Origin: Myxococcales bacterium
GTDB lineage: Bacteria; Myxococcota_A; Polyangia; Nannocystales; Nannocystaceae
Direction of reading: 5' to 3'
NCBI GenBank assembly: GCA_020633335.1
Contig: JACKDU010000004.1
Coordinates: 496,001 to 560,000, forward strand
DNA length: 64,000 nt
Positions 28,098-36,091 of this stretch are shown piece after piece (position 1 is the stretch's first letter; each line of letters starts with the position of its first letter). The notes under the pieces were generated by a model. It was given only the letters and a program-made list of their open reading frames with translations, was not told the DNA's origin and ran no database searches. The position numbers and the translations under genes were made by a program.

Positions 28098-29093
28098 TCA
28101 GAACCGTCCTTGGATGACGAGGCCGGCCGACCGAGGCCCGACCTGAGGGCCGAGGGCGAAGGGCCGAGCCGACCGCTTGGCCGCGATCATGAGGCCCGTC
28201 CCGGCCGCGACCGCCAGGCCGCCGCCGATCCCGAGAGCGAGGGCCGCGCGGAAGGTCGTCTGCCCGTCGGCTCTGAGCTCCTCGAAGCGCGCGGCCTGCA
28301 CGGGGTCGAGGGCCCCGCCGGCCGCGTCCTTGATCGCGGCGAGCTCGCGGACCTCGCGGGCGATCGCAGCGTCGCGCGCCGCGAAGGGGACCATCACGCC
28401 GAGGGCGACGAGACCGAGCGCTAGCGAGGTACCGCCGCCGATCCACATGCCTCGCCTCGGGGTGGTGGGCTGGTCGCGGTCGATCGGGAGGGGCTCGATC
28501 GGATCGCTCTCCCGGACCACTACGGCGGTCGTCGGGTCGCTCGGAGCGGTCGCCGCGGCGTCGCGGGCTTCCGGACGACTGGCCTCGTCCTCTTGAACCG
28601 TCGCCCTCGGCGGCGGGCTCGCGTCTCCCGCGGTGCCTGCGGTGAGAGGAAGGAAGCGCGCCTGCGAGGTCGACTTGGGCGAGGTCGCCTTCGAAGCCGA
28701 CCGGACGGCTGCTGGCGGCGCTGACGAGCGGCAGGTGATCGACGAGAGCGCGTCACGACGCCGCTCGAGGCTCGCGCGATGAACCGGATCGAGGTCCGCG
28801 CGCCGACAGATCTCGCGGAGCAGAGCGCGGGCGTGGCAGAGGTGCTGGTCGTCGCCGTCGAGTTCGTGGGCCTGCCGCCACATGTTGTAGGCCTGCAGCG
28901 CGGCGACGGCGATCTCGCCGGGGTCGCTGCCGCTCTTCGCTTGGCCGGCGAACACAGCGGCCTCTTCGGATAGCTCATGTGCACGCGATGGCGCACTCGC
29001 ACCCGCGCTGGTCGGCGCGAGCCCGAGGATAAGAGCCAGGATCAAGGGCGCGGTCACGCCCTTCGATACTAGCCGCTTATTCGACGCCACGAT
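28098..29093 (-). CDS. Exported protein with C-terminal membrane segments, coupled to kinase
   Basis: A 331-residue protein. GTG 29093 has GGAGG four bases ahead and lets the product begin SNKRLVSKGVTAPLILALILG, a signal peptide. The middle (ELSEEAAVFAGQAKSG ... QAYNMWRQAHELDGDDQHLCHA) is helical and tetratricopeptide-like. Two membrane segments follow (WIGGGTSLALGLVALGVMVPF and ALALGIGGGLAVAAGTGLMIA). Its start overlaps the end of the upstream kinase gene by 17 bases, so the two are likely translated together and the protein may work in the kinase's pathway. Earlier in-frame ATGs at 29117 and 29336 lie inside the kinase gene. Confidence 0.7.
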   Translation of the reverse strand: MVASNKRLVSKGVTAPLILALILGLAPTSAGASAPSRAHELSEEAAVFAGQAKSGSDPGEIAVAALQAYNMWRQAHELDGDDQHLCHARALLREICRRADLDPVHRASLERRRDALSSITCRSSAPPAAVRSASKATSPKSTSQARFLPLTAGTAGDASPPPRATVQEDEASRPEARDAAATAPSDPTTAVVVRESDPIEPLPIDRDQPTTPRRGMWIGGGTSLALGLVALGVMVPFAARDAAIAREVRELAAIKDAAGGALDPVQAARFEELRADGQTTFRAALALGIGGGLAVAAGTGLMIAAKRSARPFALGPQVGPRSAGLVIQGRF

Positions 29094-30726
29094 CCCTCCG
29101 AACGCCACGCAGCGCATCAAGGTCGAGTCGCTGGGTGCTCGCGGCCCCAGGGGCCGCGAGCTGGACCCCACGAAGTCGTCTCCGCATGCACTCGACGAGG
29201 AGCGGATCGATCTCGGGGCCGGCGTTGATCGACTCGAGCTGCCCGTCGATGTTGATCCGCAGCGCGACCGAGGAGCCCGCCGGTGCGCCGTCGAAGAGGC
29301 ACGAGGCGAGGCGCCCATCGATCGCCCCGCGATCAATCGCCCCTTCTTCTATAGGAGATCGGTGGACCGCGAGGAGGACGCTCCGCGCTGCCGTCGAGCC
29401 GAGCGAGAGCCCGTCATCGACGCGCGGCGACGAGAGGAGCGTGCCCGCCGCGAGCCCGACGACCAGGCTGCAGGTGGCGGCCAGCCCAATGATCGCGCGG
29501 TGTGCTCGCCGTGTCTTCCCCTGCGTCGGCTCCTCGACCACTCCCGGAGCGGGAGCCGGAGCCTGCGAGACCGCGGCCGGCATGCTCGTCGGCTTGGCGC
29601 GAGGTTCATCGGGTGACGTCACGTCGATCCCGAGCTCAGCCGCCGCAACCTCGAGCTCCTCGCGCAGCTCGACCACCGACCCGAAGCGCCGCTTCGGATC
29701 CACGGCCATCGCCCCACGGAGGGCCCGCTCGAGGAGCAGCGGGATCCCAAAGCGCCCCTCCGGCGCCTCCTCCATCATCCCCTCATCGCGCCAGCTCCCG
29801 GGCGGCGGGCGCATCGTGAGGAGCTGCCAGAGCAGCACGCCCAGCGCGTAGACATCCCAGAGCACGGTCGGCGCCGAGTCGCCCGCCTCGGGCGGGACGT
29901 AGCGCGGAGTCCCAAGAACGAGCCCCGCTCGCGTCAGCGAGCGTCCCTCCGGCGGCGTCAGGTAGGGGCGATCGGCGAGGTACCAGGCGGCCTCGAGGCG
30001 AGCGATCCCGAGATCGACGAGCTTGACGCGGTCGCCTGCCCCATCGAGGAGGATGACGTTCGAGGGCTTGAGGTCGCGGTGGATCACGCCGGCGGCGTGG
30101 AGTGCCTCGAGCACATTGCAGAGCTGGAGCCCGATCATCACCACGCGCTCCGGCGCGAGCGGCTCAGTGATCTTGTCGAGGCTCTGACCCTCGAGCCGCT
30201 CCATGACCATGAAGAGGCGCCCGTCGTCGGCGCGATCGAGGTCGCGGACCTGGACCAGCCCGGGGTGCTCGATCGAGTCGAGGATCCGAAACTCCCGGGC
30301 GAAGCGCCGGGCGCTCTCGGGCTTCCGCGAGAGCCGGCGGCGCAGGATCTTCACGGCGAAGCGGCGGCGATCCGAGGGGAGGAAGCGGGCCTCGTACACC
30401 GACGCCATCCCGCCCTGGCCGAGCACGGCGAGGAGCTCGTAGCGGCCGCGGAGCACGGTCCCGGTATCCTCGCCGACCGCGCCCGGGATCAGCGTCAGGT
30501 GTCGGCGGCCCGGCTCGGGCTCGGCCTCCGCCTCGGGAGCGCGGTCGGGCTTGGGCTCAGGGCCGCGGTCCGGCCCGGCCTCGTCGGCGCCGCGGCCGGG
30601 CTCACCTTCGTCCGCTGCGACCGGGCGCCCGCCGGCCCCGAGGAGATCCTCCAGCCCCGGAGACGGCGAGGTCGGAGCCGGGGAGTACGGGGTCCAGGGG
30701 GGCTCTGAGGGGGTCCGGGACGACAT
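29077..30726 (-). CDS. Transmembrane Ser/Thr protein kinase with DLG variant
   Basis: A 549-residue Hanks-type kinase. After a Pro/Glu/Ala-rich N-terminus (1-85) the kinase domain has GQGGMA, Lys126 (FAVKIL), HRDLKPSN with Asp218, and DLG at Asp238 instead of DFG; the activation segment ends GTPRYVPPE. All residues needed for catalysis are present. A membrane segment is at about 411-431 (AIIGLAATCSLVVGLAAGTLL), followed by an extracytoplasmic region of about 115 residues that resembles an AgmX/PEGA-free C-terminal domain with SVALRINIDGQLESI. It is divergent from the Cys-rich lipoprotein at 30843. Confidence 0.92.
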   Translation of the reverse strand: MSSRTPSEPPWTPYSPAPTSPSPGLEDLLGAGGRPVAADEGEPGRGADEAGPDRGPEPKPDRAPEAEAEPEPGRRHLTLIPGAVGEDTGTVLRGRYELLAVLGQGGMASVYEARFLPSDRRRFAVKILRRRLSRKPESARRFAREFRILDSIEHPGLVQVRDLDRADDGRLFMVMERLEGQSLDKITEPLAPERVVMIGLQLCNVLEALHAAGVIHRDLKPSNVILLDGAGDRVKLVDLGIARLEAAWYLADRPYLTPPEGRSLTRAGLVLGTPRYVPPEAGDSAPTVLWDVYALGVLLWQLLTMRPPPGSWRDEGMMEEAPEGRFGIPLLLERALRGAMAVDPKRRFGSVVELREELEVAAAELGIDVTSPDEPRAKPTSMPAAVSQAPAPAPGVVEEPTQGKTRRAHRAIIGLAATCSLVVGLAAGTLLSSPRVDDGLSLGSTAARSVLLAVHRSPIEEGAIDRGAIDGRLASCLFDGAPAGSSVALRINIDGQLESINAGPEIDPLLVECMRRRLRGVQLAAPGAASTQRLDLDALRGVRRDRGVE

Positions 30727-30842
30727 CGGCGCTCCGCGACCGCCACGATCGCCAGATTATGAACACACCTTTGGTCGACGGACGCAAGGGCCATTCGGCC
30801 GGCCTCCTTGCCCGGGGCCGTGCGCCTCCGTATCATCTGCGC

Positions 30843-31220
30843 GTGTTCGCATCCGCGCGCAATGCGTTCGTGACGCTCGTCCTCCTCACCGGCCTCGTCC
30901 CCGGCTGCAAGGACAAGGAGCTCGGCGAGGTCTGCGAGTCCGACGAGGAATGCTCGAGCGAGCTCTGCGCCTACATCGGCCCGCCCGCGGCCGAGCTGCA
31001 TCACCAGTGCACCATCGCCTGCCCGCCGGGATGCCCAGACGGATCGATCTGCATCGCCGGGCTCTGCATGCTCGCCTGCGATCCGGTCGGTGAGCCCAGC
31101 GAGTGCCCCGAGGGTACGGTCTGCGACTCGAGCTTCGCCGCCTGCTTCGCAAGCTGCTCGAGCGACGCCGAGTGTGGCACGGGCTTCACTTGCTCGGCCC
31201 GCCGGCTCTGCGAGGGGTAG
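30843..31220 (+). CDS. Small cysteine-rich lipoprotein
   Basis: A 125-residue lipoprotein starting at GTG (signal NAFVTLVLLTGLVPGC, lipobox VPGC). The mature part is packed with cysteines in Dickkopf/EB-module-like spacing (CESDEECSSELCAY, CPPGCPDGSICIAGLC, CSSDAECGTGFTC), as in many myxobacterial secreted proteins, so several disulfides are expected in the periplasm or outside. An earlier ATG at 30759 would hide the signal peptide. The last codons and the stop lie inside a 58-bp tandem duplication. Confidence 0.78.
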   Translation: MFASARNAFVTLVLLTGLVPGCKDKELGEVCESDEECSSELCAYIGPPAAELHHQCTIACPPGCPDGSICIAGLCMLACDPVGEPSECPEGTVCDSSFAACFASCSSDAECGTGFTCSARRLCEG

Positions 31221-31290
31221 CCGGCCGGTAGCTGGCGCGGGCTTCACTGGCTCGGCCCGCCGGCTCTGCGAGGGGTAGCCGGCCGGTAGC
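31181..31290. repeat. 58-bp tandem duplication at a gene end
   Basis: GGGCTTCACT...CCGGTAGC at 31181-31232 recurs at 31239-31290 with one change, a period of 58. The first copy contains the 3' end and stop of the Cys-rich lipoprotein gene; the second is out of frame and non-coding. It looks like a recent duplication, near the left edge of the accessory block. Confidence 0.85.
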
Positions 31291-31362
31291 CGCCCGACGG
31301 CGGCACTTTCCAGAATTGTGGACACCCGCGTGCAGGGAGGGGGCCCTCATCATCGCGAGGAC

Positions 31363-32955
31363 ATGGAACGGCAGAAGATCTTGTCCCTCGACGATCTCGC
31401 CGCCCGCATGACGCTCGTCGGCCGCCGAGGGGTGCCGCTCGACAGGGTGCGCCTCGCGGCGGGGATCTCGATGTTGCTGGCCGGCGGTTGGGACCCGGAC
31501 TGGACCGACCCCGTCGACGTGGCCCGGCGCCTGGTCGCCACACGACCGCTCTTCCGGGGGCCGAAGCAACTCGCGGAGCTGCTCGGGAAGACGCTCGCCT
31601 ATGCCAAGGTCCTCCGCGACGGCAAGCGCTGCCCCTGCCTCGACACCGCGCTCCGGTGGGCGGCCGCCGCGGCCAAGATAGATCCGGGGTTCGAGGTGCT
31701 CGTGCTCACCATCGATCCGGCCGCCGCTCTCGCTCGGCGCGACGAGGAGGGCGCCGGGCGCCGAAGGAGCCGGGGCCGCGCGAGAGGGTGGAGACCCCTC
31801 GATCCCGTCGCCCCGGGATCATCGGCGACCTCGCGTCCGCCATCGGCCGGGGGACGCGGCACCGGCAGCTCGCCACACACGGAGCTCGGCTCGTCAGCGA
31901 AGCCCGAAGTACCCGCTGCTCCCCTGACATCGCCTGCGACCCGGGATCATCGCGGACAAAGCGCGCGTCCGGGGCGCGCTTCGTCTGCAATGATCCCGTC
32001 TGCCAGGGATCATTGCACTGATAGCGCTCGCGCGACCGGGGATCCTCAGGGGCCATCGCCGACGAGCCACACTCCAAACCGGGATCATCGAGTCATCCCC
32101 GCGCCTCCGGATGACGACGATGCGGGATCATTGCAGACAAAGCGCGCGCCGATCTCGGGCGATGCGGGATCATTGCAGACAAAGCGCGCGCCGATCTCGG
32201 GCGATGCGGGATCATTGCAGGCAGGGCACGTGCCAGCCATGGATTGTCGATTGCCCTCCGCGCTTCCGGCCAGCGGAAATGCGGGATCATTGCAGACAGA
32301 GCGCGCGTCGACCTCGCGTGATGCGGGATCATTGCAGACAAAGCGCGCACCTGCCTCAGATGCGGGATCATTGTCGACAAAGCGCGCGCCGATCCGGGAT
32401 CATCGAATCATCCCCGCGCTTGCCAGCCCGCTGGAGATCCCAGGAGGGCGGGCAGACTCGGCGATGTACACGCCGAGCCGCCTCGAAGGGCGCCCTCAAG
32501 AAAAAATATCAACAATCGACATTGAGACCTTGACTCCCGCCGCGCCGATCGTAGAACCTCCCCTTGCGATGGTTAGGTTGGAATGGCGTCGGGGGTCCGA
32601 GGTGACCTTTCGGGCAGAGTTCGCCGGTCTCAACGACGCGTTCTCGTTGATCCGGCTCTCCGCCGGGAGGCTCCCGTACACGATCTGCGCGATCCCCTAC
32701 GTCAACGGCGAGCGCATCGACATCGGCCTTGAGCCCACTCCTGTCGCCCCGCCGCCTCCCCCTCCGCATGCCCAGGTGGCCCCGGCCCCGGCCCCAACCG
32801 CGGCCCCGCCGGCCGGCGCCGTCGATCCAGCGGAGCGCTACCTCCAGGCGCTGGCGGCACTCACCGCGTCCAGGCCGTCCTTCCCGCTCCCGCTCGAGCT
32901 CCTCTCGGCAGCCATCTCGAACCTGGAGAAGATCAACAATGGCGATGAACGGTAA
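31363..32955 (+). CDS. Protein of unknown function, frame crossing a repeat cluster
   Basis: The frame is open for 530 codons. The first about 125 residues (ERQKILSLDDLAARMTLVG ... LTIDPAAALARRD) look like a real small domain. The middle, about residues 130-365, is Arg/Ser/Pro-rich and is created by reading through the 24-nt repeats at 31817-32418 (DAGSLQTKRAP recurs). The last about 160 residues (LEWRRGSEVTFRAEFAGLND ... then a Pro/Ala linker and a helical end) again look like a domain. It may be one protein, or two genes (start of the second at ATG 32464 or 32569) flanking a non-coding repeat region; I cannot decide. It overlaps the next gene by 17 bases. Confidence 0.5.
   Translation: MERQKILSLDDLAARMTLVGRRGVPLDRVRLAAGISMLLAGGWDPDWTDPVDVARRLVATRPLFRGPKQLAELLGKTLAYAKVLRDGKRCPCLDTALRWAAAAAKIDPGFEVLVLTIDPAAALARRDEEGAGRRRSRGRARGWRPLDPVAPGSSATSRPPSAGGRGTGSSPHTELGSSAKPEVPAAPLTSPATRDHRGQSARPGRASSAMIPSARDHCTDSARATGDPQGPSPTSHTPNRDHRVIPAPPDDDDAGSLQTKRAPISGDAGSLQTKRAPISGDAGSLQAGHVPAMDCRLPSALPASGNAGSLQTERASTSRDAGSLQTKRAPASDAGSLSTKRAPIRDHRIIPALASPLEIPGGRADSAMYTPSRLEGRPQEKISTIDIETLTPAAPIVEPPLAMVRLEWRRGSEVTFRAEFAGLNDAFSLIRLSAGRLPYTICAIPYVNGERIDIGLEPTPVAPPPPPPHAQVAPAPAPTAAPPAGAVDPAERYLQALAALTASRPSFPLPLELLSAAISNLEKINNGDER
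31817..32418. repeat. Cluster of about 12 24-nt repeats, direct and inverted
   Basis: Consensus GGGATCATTGCAGACAAAGC followed by GCGC. Good copies begin at 31943, 31974 (inverted), 32006, 32124, 32166, 32208, 32284, 32326 and 32364; shorter GGGATCATCG copies are near 31817, 32081 and 32396, the last two followed by A(G/A)TCATCCCCGCG. Two copies sit in a perfect 42-nt tandem (32119-32202). Spacing and orientation vary, unlike CRISPR. It could be iterons of an origin, an operator array, a partition site or a packaging signal. Confidence 0.85.
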
Positions 32956-33370
32956 ATCGGTGGACATGGCGGCGAGCGTCGAGGACGACGCGACCGAGAA
33001 CGTCATGCGGTACTTCGGCCGGGCGGTCGATCGCTTCCGCGAGGGGCGGCGCAAGGAGGTCGTCCAGTGGCTCCTGCAGTCGGAGTCGACGGAGGACATG
33101 CTCCGGCGCGTCGACGAGCTCCGGCGCGGGACCTGGCGCGACGACCTGGCGCTCGGCGCCTCGGCGCTCGCGGGCCTCGGGCTCGGCCACTTCGCCGGCT
33201 CGAAGCTGCCGGCGAAGCTCCTCGGGCCGCTCCCCTTCATCTCGCTCTTCGGCCTCGTGGGGGTGCTCCCGGCGCTCTGGTCGAACGAGACCCAGACGGT
33301 CCGCAGCGTCTTCGGCCTCGGCGGGCTCCTCTTCGGGGCCGGCGCGGTGCTCGGGGCCGGGAAGGAGTAG
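32939..33370 (+). CDS. Small membrane protein of accessory block
   Basis: A 143-residue protein: a charged helical first half (ENVMRYFGRAVDRFREGRR) and two hydrophobic segments in the second half (LALGASALAGLGLGHFAG and PFISLFGLVGVLPALW, with FGLGGLLFGAGAVLGAG at the end). Likely an integral membrane protein. ATG 32939 has GGAG ten bases before it and overlaps the end of the upstream frame. No family recognised. Its placement just ahead of the beta-rich protein pair would fit a virion membrane protein if this block is a provirus. Confidence 0.75.
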   Translation: MAMNGKSVDMAASVEDDATENVMRYFGRAVDRFREGRRKEVVQWLLQSESTEDMLRRVDELRRGTWRDDLALGASALAGLGLGHFAGSKLPAKLLGPLPFISLFGLVGVLPALWSNETQTVRSVFGLGGLLFGAGAVLGAGKE

Positions 33371-33376
33371 GAGACC

Positions 33377-33703
33377 ATGCAGACGGTATTTCGTGTAGAG
33401 CAGGTGCTACGGGGCGACTCGGCGCTCGTAGCGATCGAGGGGGTCGACGCCCGCGAGCAGCGGGTGCGCCTTGAGGTCGACGCAGCGACGGCCGGGTCGG
33501 TCCGCCCCGGGGCCGCGCTGGTCGTCCAGTGGTGGACAGCCGAGCTTCCGCAGCCGGCCACGCCCCCCGAGGTCGTGCGCGATGCCGCGGCGCCCGCTGA
33601 CGCGGTCGACGAGTCCATGACCGCGGCGGAGGGCGACGAGCCCGCCACCACCTTTGACGAGCGCCTTGAGAGGGAATTCCGGGCCTTGATTGGCCTCCGC
33701 TAG
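33377..33703 (+). CDS. Small protein of unknown function
   Basis: A 108-residue protein starting QTVFRVEQVLRGDSALVAIEG. The first 60 residues are beta-rich, like a small barrel, and the rest is acidic, ending in a helix (ERLEREFRALIGLR). AGGAG precedes the ATG and it begins 6 bases after the upstream membrane-protein gene. No family recognised. Confidence 0.7.
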   Translation: MQTVFRVEQVLRGDSALVAIEGVDAREQRVRLEVDAATAGSVRPGAALVVQWWTAELPQPATPPEVVRDAAAPADAVDESMTAAEGDEPATTFDERLEREFRALIGLR

Positions 33704-33820
33704 CGACGGCGCGCCGCTACGGCGCGGGTAGAGCTTGATGTCGGCCCGGGTTGCTCCCGGGAGGTGAAATGTAGAGGTAGTCGAGGATCCGCCGAATCGG
33801 CGGAGATGGAGGAGTGTGTG

Positions 33821-34537
33821 ATGATTGACCAGTCCGTTCAATTGATTGGCTCCGATGGCCGAGACCTTGAGGAGGAGACGCTTCTCCGCCTCTGCCGGGT
33901 GCTCCGGATCTCGCCGGAGGATCTGGCGATGCTGCGGCTCTTCGGCAAGCGCTGTGACGCGATCGAGCGGGACTGCCGGTCGCTGGGCCAGCGCTGCGGG
34001 ACCATCGAGGGGGTCCTCGATCAGACGTGTTGCCCCGCCAACATGAACTACAGCCAGCCGACGATCGACAAGTTCAGCCACAAGACCCAGGTGAACATCA
34101 CCAACGTCGTCACCGGCCTGGGCGGCGACTACGTCGACACGATGCCGCTCAACCCGGGCAAGCGGATCCGGCTGATCCAGGAGCAGCGGCCCGGCTACTC
34201 GCCGGTCAACGTCACCGTGGCGCTCAACCTCGCCAACCAGGGGACCAACTACCTCGACCTCGAGGTCACCTTCTGGGTCACCACGGATCCCCAGATCCAG
34301 GGCGAGCAGCTCGGCTCCGAGTACCGCGGCTTCCAGTTCTTCACCAACGAGGGCGTGCCGACGCCGATCCCCTTCCCCACCTACAAGAACACGGCGGTGA
34401 CGATCGGGACGATGAACTACCTCGCCGTCGAGATCGCCCACAAGGGCGCGGCCAACAACCTGGTCAGCGCCTTCGTCGCGGTCCAGGTCAACTCCCAGGG
34501 CTGGTACGCGGCCTGCGGGCCCCGCGGGGGCTGCTAG
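33821..34537 (+). CDS. Beta-rich protein, candidate capsid protein 1
   Basis: A 238-residue protein. Residues 1-60 are helical with several cysteines (LEEETLLRLCRVLRISPEDLAMLRL in substance), and residues 70-230 are almost wholly beta strand, rich in Asn, Thr and Val (QVNITNVVTGLGG, NVTVALNLANQGTNYLDLE, LAVEIAHKGAANNLVSAFVA), as expected for a jelly-roll or similar sandwich. It is followed 18 bases later by another beta-rich protein. Tail-less membrane viruses such as P23-77 have two adjacent single jelly-roll capsid proteins of similar size; the likeness here is in size, order and predicted fold only. ATG 33821 has GGAGGAG before it; earlier in-frame GTG at 33764 is possible. Confidence 0.75.
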   Translation: MIDQSVQLIGSDGRDLEEETLLRLCRVLRISPEDLAMLRLFGKRCDAIERDCRSLGQRCGTIEGVLDQTCCPANMNYSQPTIDKFSHKTQVNITNVVTGLGGDYVDTMPLNPGKRIRLIQEQRPGYSPVNVTVALNLANQGTNYLDLEVTFWVTTDPQIQGEQLGSEYRGFQFFTNEGVPTPIPFPTYKNTAVTIGTMNYLAVEIAHKGAANNLVSAFVAVQVNSQGWYAACGPRGGC

Positions 34538-34555
34538 CGAGCAGAGGAGGCGGTC

Positions 34556-35428
34556 ATGTCCAGCGAGCCCCTGACCTTCCGAATCGACAAGGAGGGCGAC
34601 TTCGACGGAGTCACCCCCATGACGCTGACCCGTGGCGACTTCCAGGTCACCGGCCAGCGCTACTTCATCAAGAGCCTCGGCGGCGCCGCCGGCCAAATCC
34701 CCGGCGACTTCTTCGGGCTCTTCACCGACCTCACGCCGAAGCTCGTGGGGATCGCGTCGTCGAGCTGGAACCCGATGTCGGTCGCCCGCGTCGTCAGCAA
34801 GGAGGACCCCGACGTCTTCCGCGAGGAGGTCGACCTGACGCCCCGGATGACCCATGTGGCGATGTTCCCGGGGGATCGCCTGGCGATCTACACGCGCGAC
34901 GGCTCTCGGGTCTGCATTCAGCTCGTGGTCACCGAGCTCGCCGAGTCGGAGCACGTCAACCTCGCGCTCCAGACCCCGCCGGAGGCGTACTGGCGGCGCT
35001 TCCGGATCATCCGAGGCGACGGGGGCGGCTTCAACCACCAGCCCCTCAACGCCACCTGGGAGCCGGACTGGACCTGGGACACGCCGACGAACATGCTGAT
35101 CGCCAACGAGGCGATCAACGGGGTGATCCCGGCGCGCGACCTCTGCATGTACCCGCGCTTCCAGGGGTGCTACGTCAGCGTCCGCTATTCGGGGATCGGC
35201 GCCGGCAACGGCGAACTCTACATCGTCGATGGCCACCTCCGCGAGGCCAACCAGGTGCAGGCCGACATCAAGAACGCCGCGTGGTCGAAGTCCTTCTTCG
35301 TGAGCCACGACGACCTCATCGGCCTCTTCACCCCGCCTCCGGCGGGCGGGACCGTGGTCTGCGACCTCGAGCTGGTCCGTGTCCAGCCGGGTGATCGTCT
35401 CCGCGGGCGCTACGAGCGGGGGCTCTGA
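34556..35428 (+). CDS. Beta-rich protein, candidate capsid protein 2
   Basis: A 290-residue protein with no signal peptide and many predicted strands (FQVTGQRYFIKSLGG, HVAMFPGDRLAIYTRDGSR, RVCIQLVVTELAES, GCYVSVRYSGIGAGNGELYIV, TVVCDLELVRVQPGDRL). No enzymatic motif is visible. Pairing with the 238-residue protein, shared beta-rich character and the surrounding small membrane proteins make a structural role likely. A host-recognition or scaffold protein, or a non-viral structure, remains possible. A strong ribosome site (GAGGAGG) precedes the ATG. Confidence 0.78.
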   Translation: MSSEPLTFRIDKEGDFDGVTPMTLTRGDFQVTGQRYFIKSLGGAAGQIPGDFFGLFTDLTPKLVGIASSSWNPMSVARVVSKEDPDVFREEVDLTPRMTHVAMFPGDRLAIYTRDGSRVCIQLVVTELAESEHVNLALQTPPEAYWRRFRIIRGDGGGFNHQPLNATWEPDWTWDTPTNMLIANEAINGVIPARDLCMYPRFQGCYVSVRYSGIGAGNGELYIVDGHLREANQVQADIKNAAWSKSFFVSHDDLIGLFTPPPAGGTVVCDLELVRVQPGDRLRGRYERGL

Positions 35429-35439
35429 GGAGACCGGCG

Positions 35440-36081
35440 ATGTACGTGGATCCGTCACGGGTGGAGCTGCTCGTCGCGTACAGCCGGCTGGCGAGCGGCG
35501 GGTCCGAGGCCGAACGCGGCGAGCGCGAGGCTGAGGTCCGCCTCTTCATCGAGTCGATCTGGGCGGATGCCTCGGCCGAGGGCCGCTCGCGCTTCATGGA
35601 CGCGGTCCGGGGGAGCGCGTTGTCGATGCCGTGGGCCGCGGTCGTCGAATCGGCATCCGGTGCGCAGGAGCCGACGGTTGACCCGCGGGGGCCCGCGGCG
35701 CTCGAGCTCATCGTCGGTCAGGCGGATCCCGACGATGAAGGCGTGGCGACCTACCGCATCGACGCGACCACCGAGGCAGGGAAGCGCGCCTTCGAGGCGC
35801 TGATGCGGTGGGACCTTGTGGTCGTCTCGGCGATCGCGGCGTCGGCCGGCTGGCACCTCGATCGAATCGATGCGGCGCCCCTCCCGACGATGAAGGTCGA
35901 GCCGGCGGGTGCTGGCGAGGTTTCCGGGGACGATGGCGAGGACGCGGTGATCGACGCGATCGTGCCGGGCGAAGGCCAGGAGGAGCCCACGGCTTCGGGT
36001 CCTCTGCCATGGGGGCTCATCGTCGGCGGTCTCGGTCTCATGGCGGCGGTTGGTCTGGCCTGGCGCGAGCGCGGGCAGTGA
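35440..36081 (+). CDS. C-terminally anchored membrane protein
   Basis: A 213-residue protein whose body is soluble and helical (RVELLVAYSRLASGGSEAE at the start; IDATTEAGKRAFEALMRWD in the middle), with one membrane segment at the very end (GLIVGGLGLMAAVGLAWRERGQ). This tail-anchored layout recurs in the 622-aa and 201-aa proteins of the same block. TGAGGAG lies before the ATG and the gene follows the second beta-rich protein by 11 bases. Family unknown. Confidence 0.75.
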   Translation: MYVDPSRVELLVAYSRLASGGSEAERGEREAEVRLFIESIWADASAEGRSRFMDAVRGSALSMPWAAVVESASGAQEPTVDPRGPAALELIVGQADPDDEGVATYRIDATTEAGKRAFEALMRWDLVVVSAIAASAGWHLDRIDAAPLPTMKVEPAGAGEVSGDDGEDAVIDAIVPGEGQEEPTASGPLPWGLIVGGLGLMAAVGLAWRERGQ

Positions 36082-36091
36082 GGAGGCGAGG

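Noticed and set aside
31817..32418. Repeat cluster as a second CRISPR array
   Set aside because: Spacing is irregular, copies occur in both orientations and the repeats vary.
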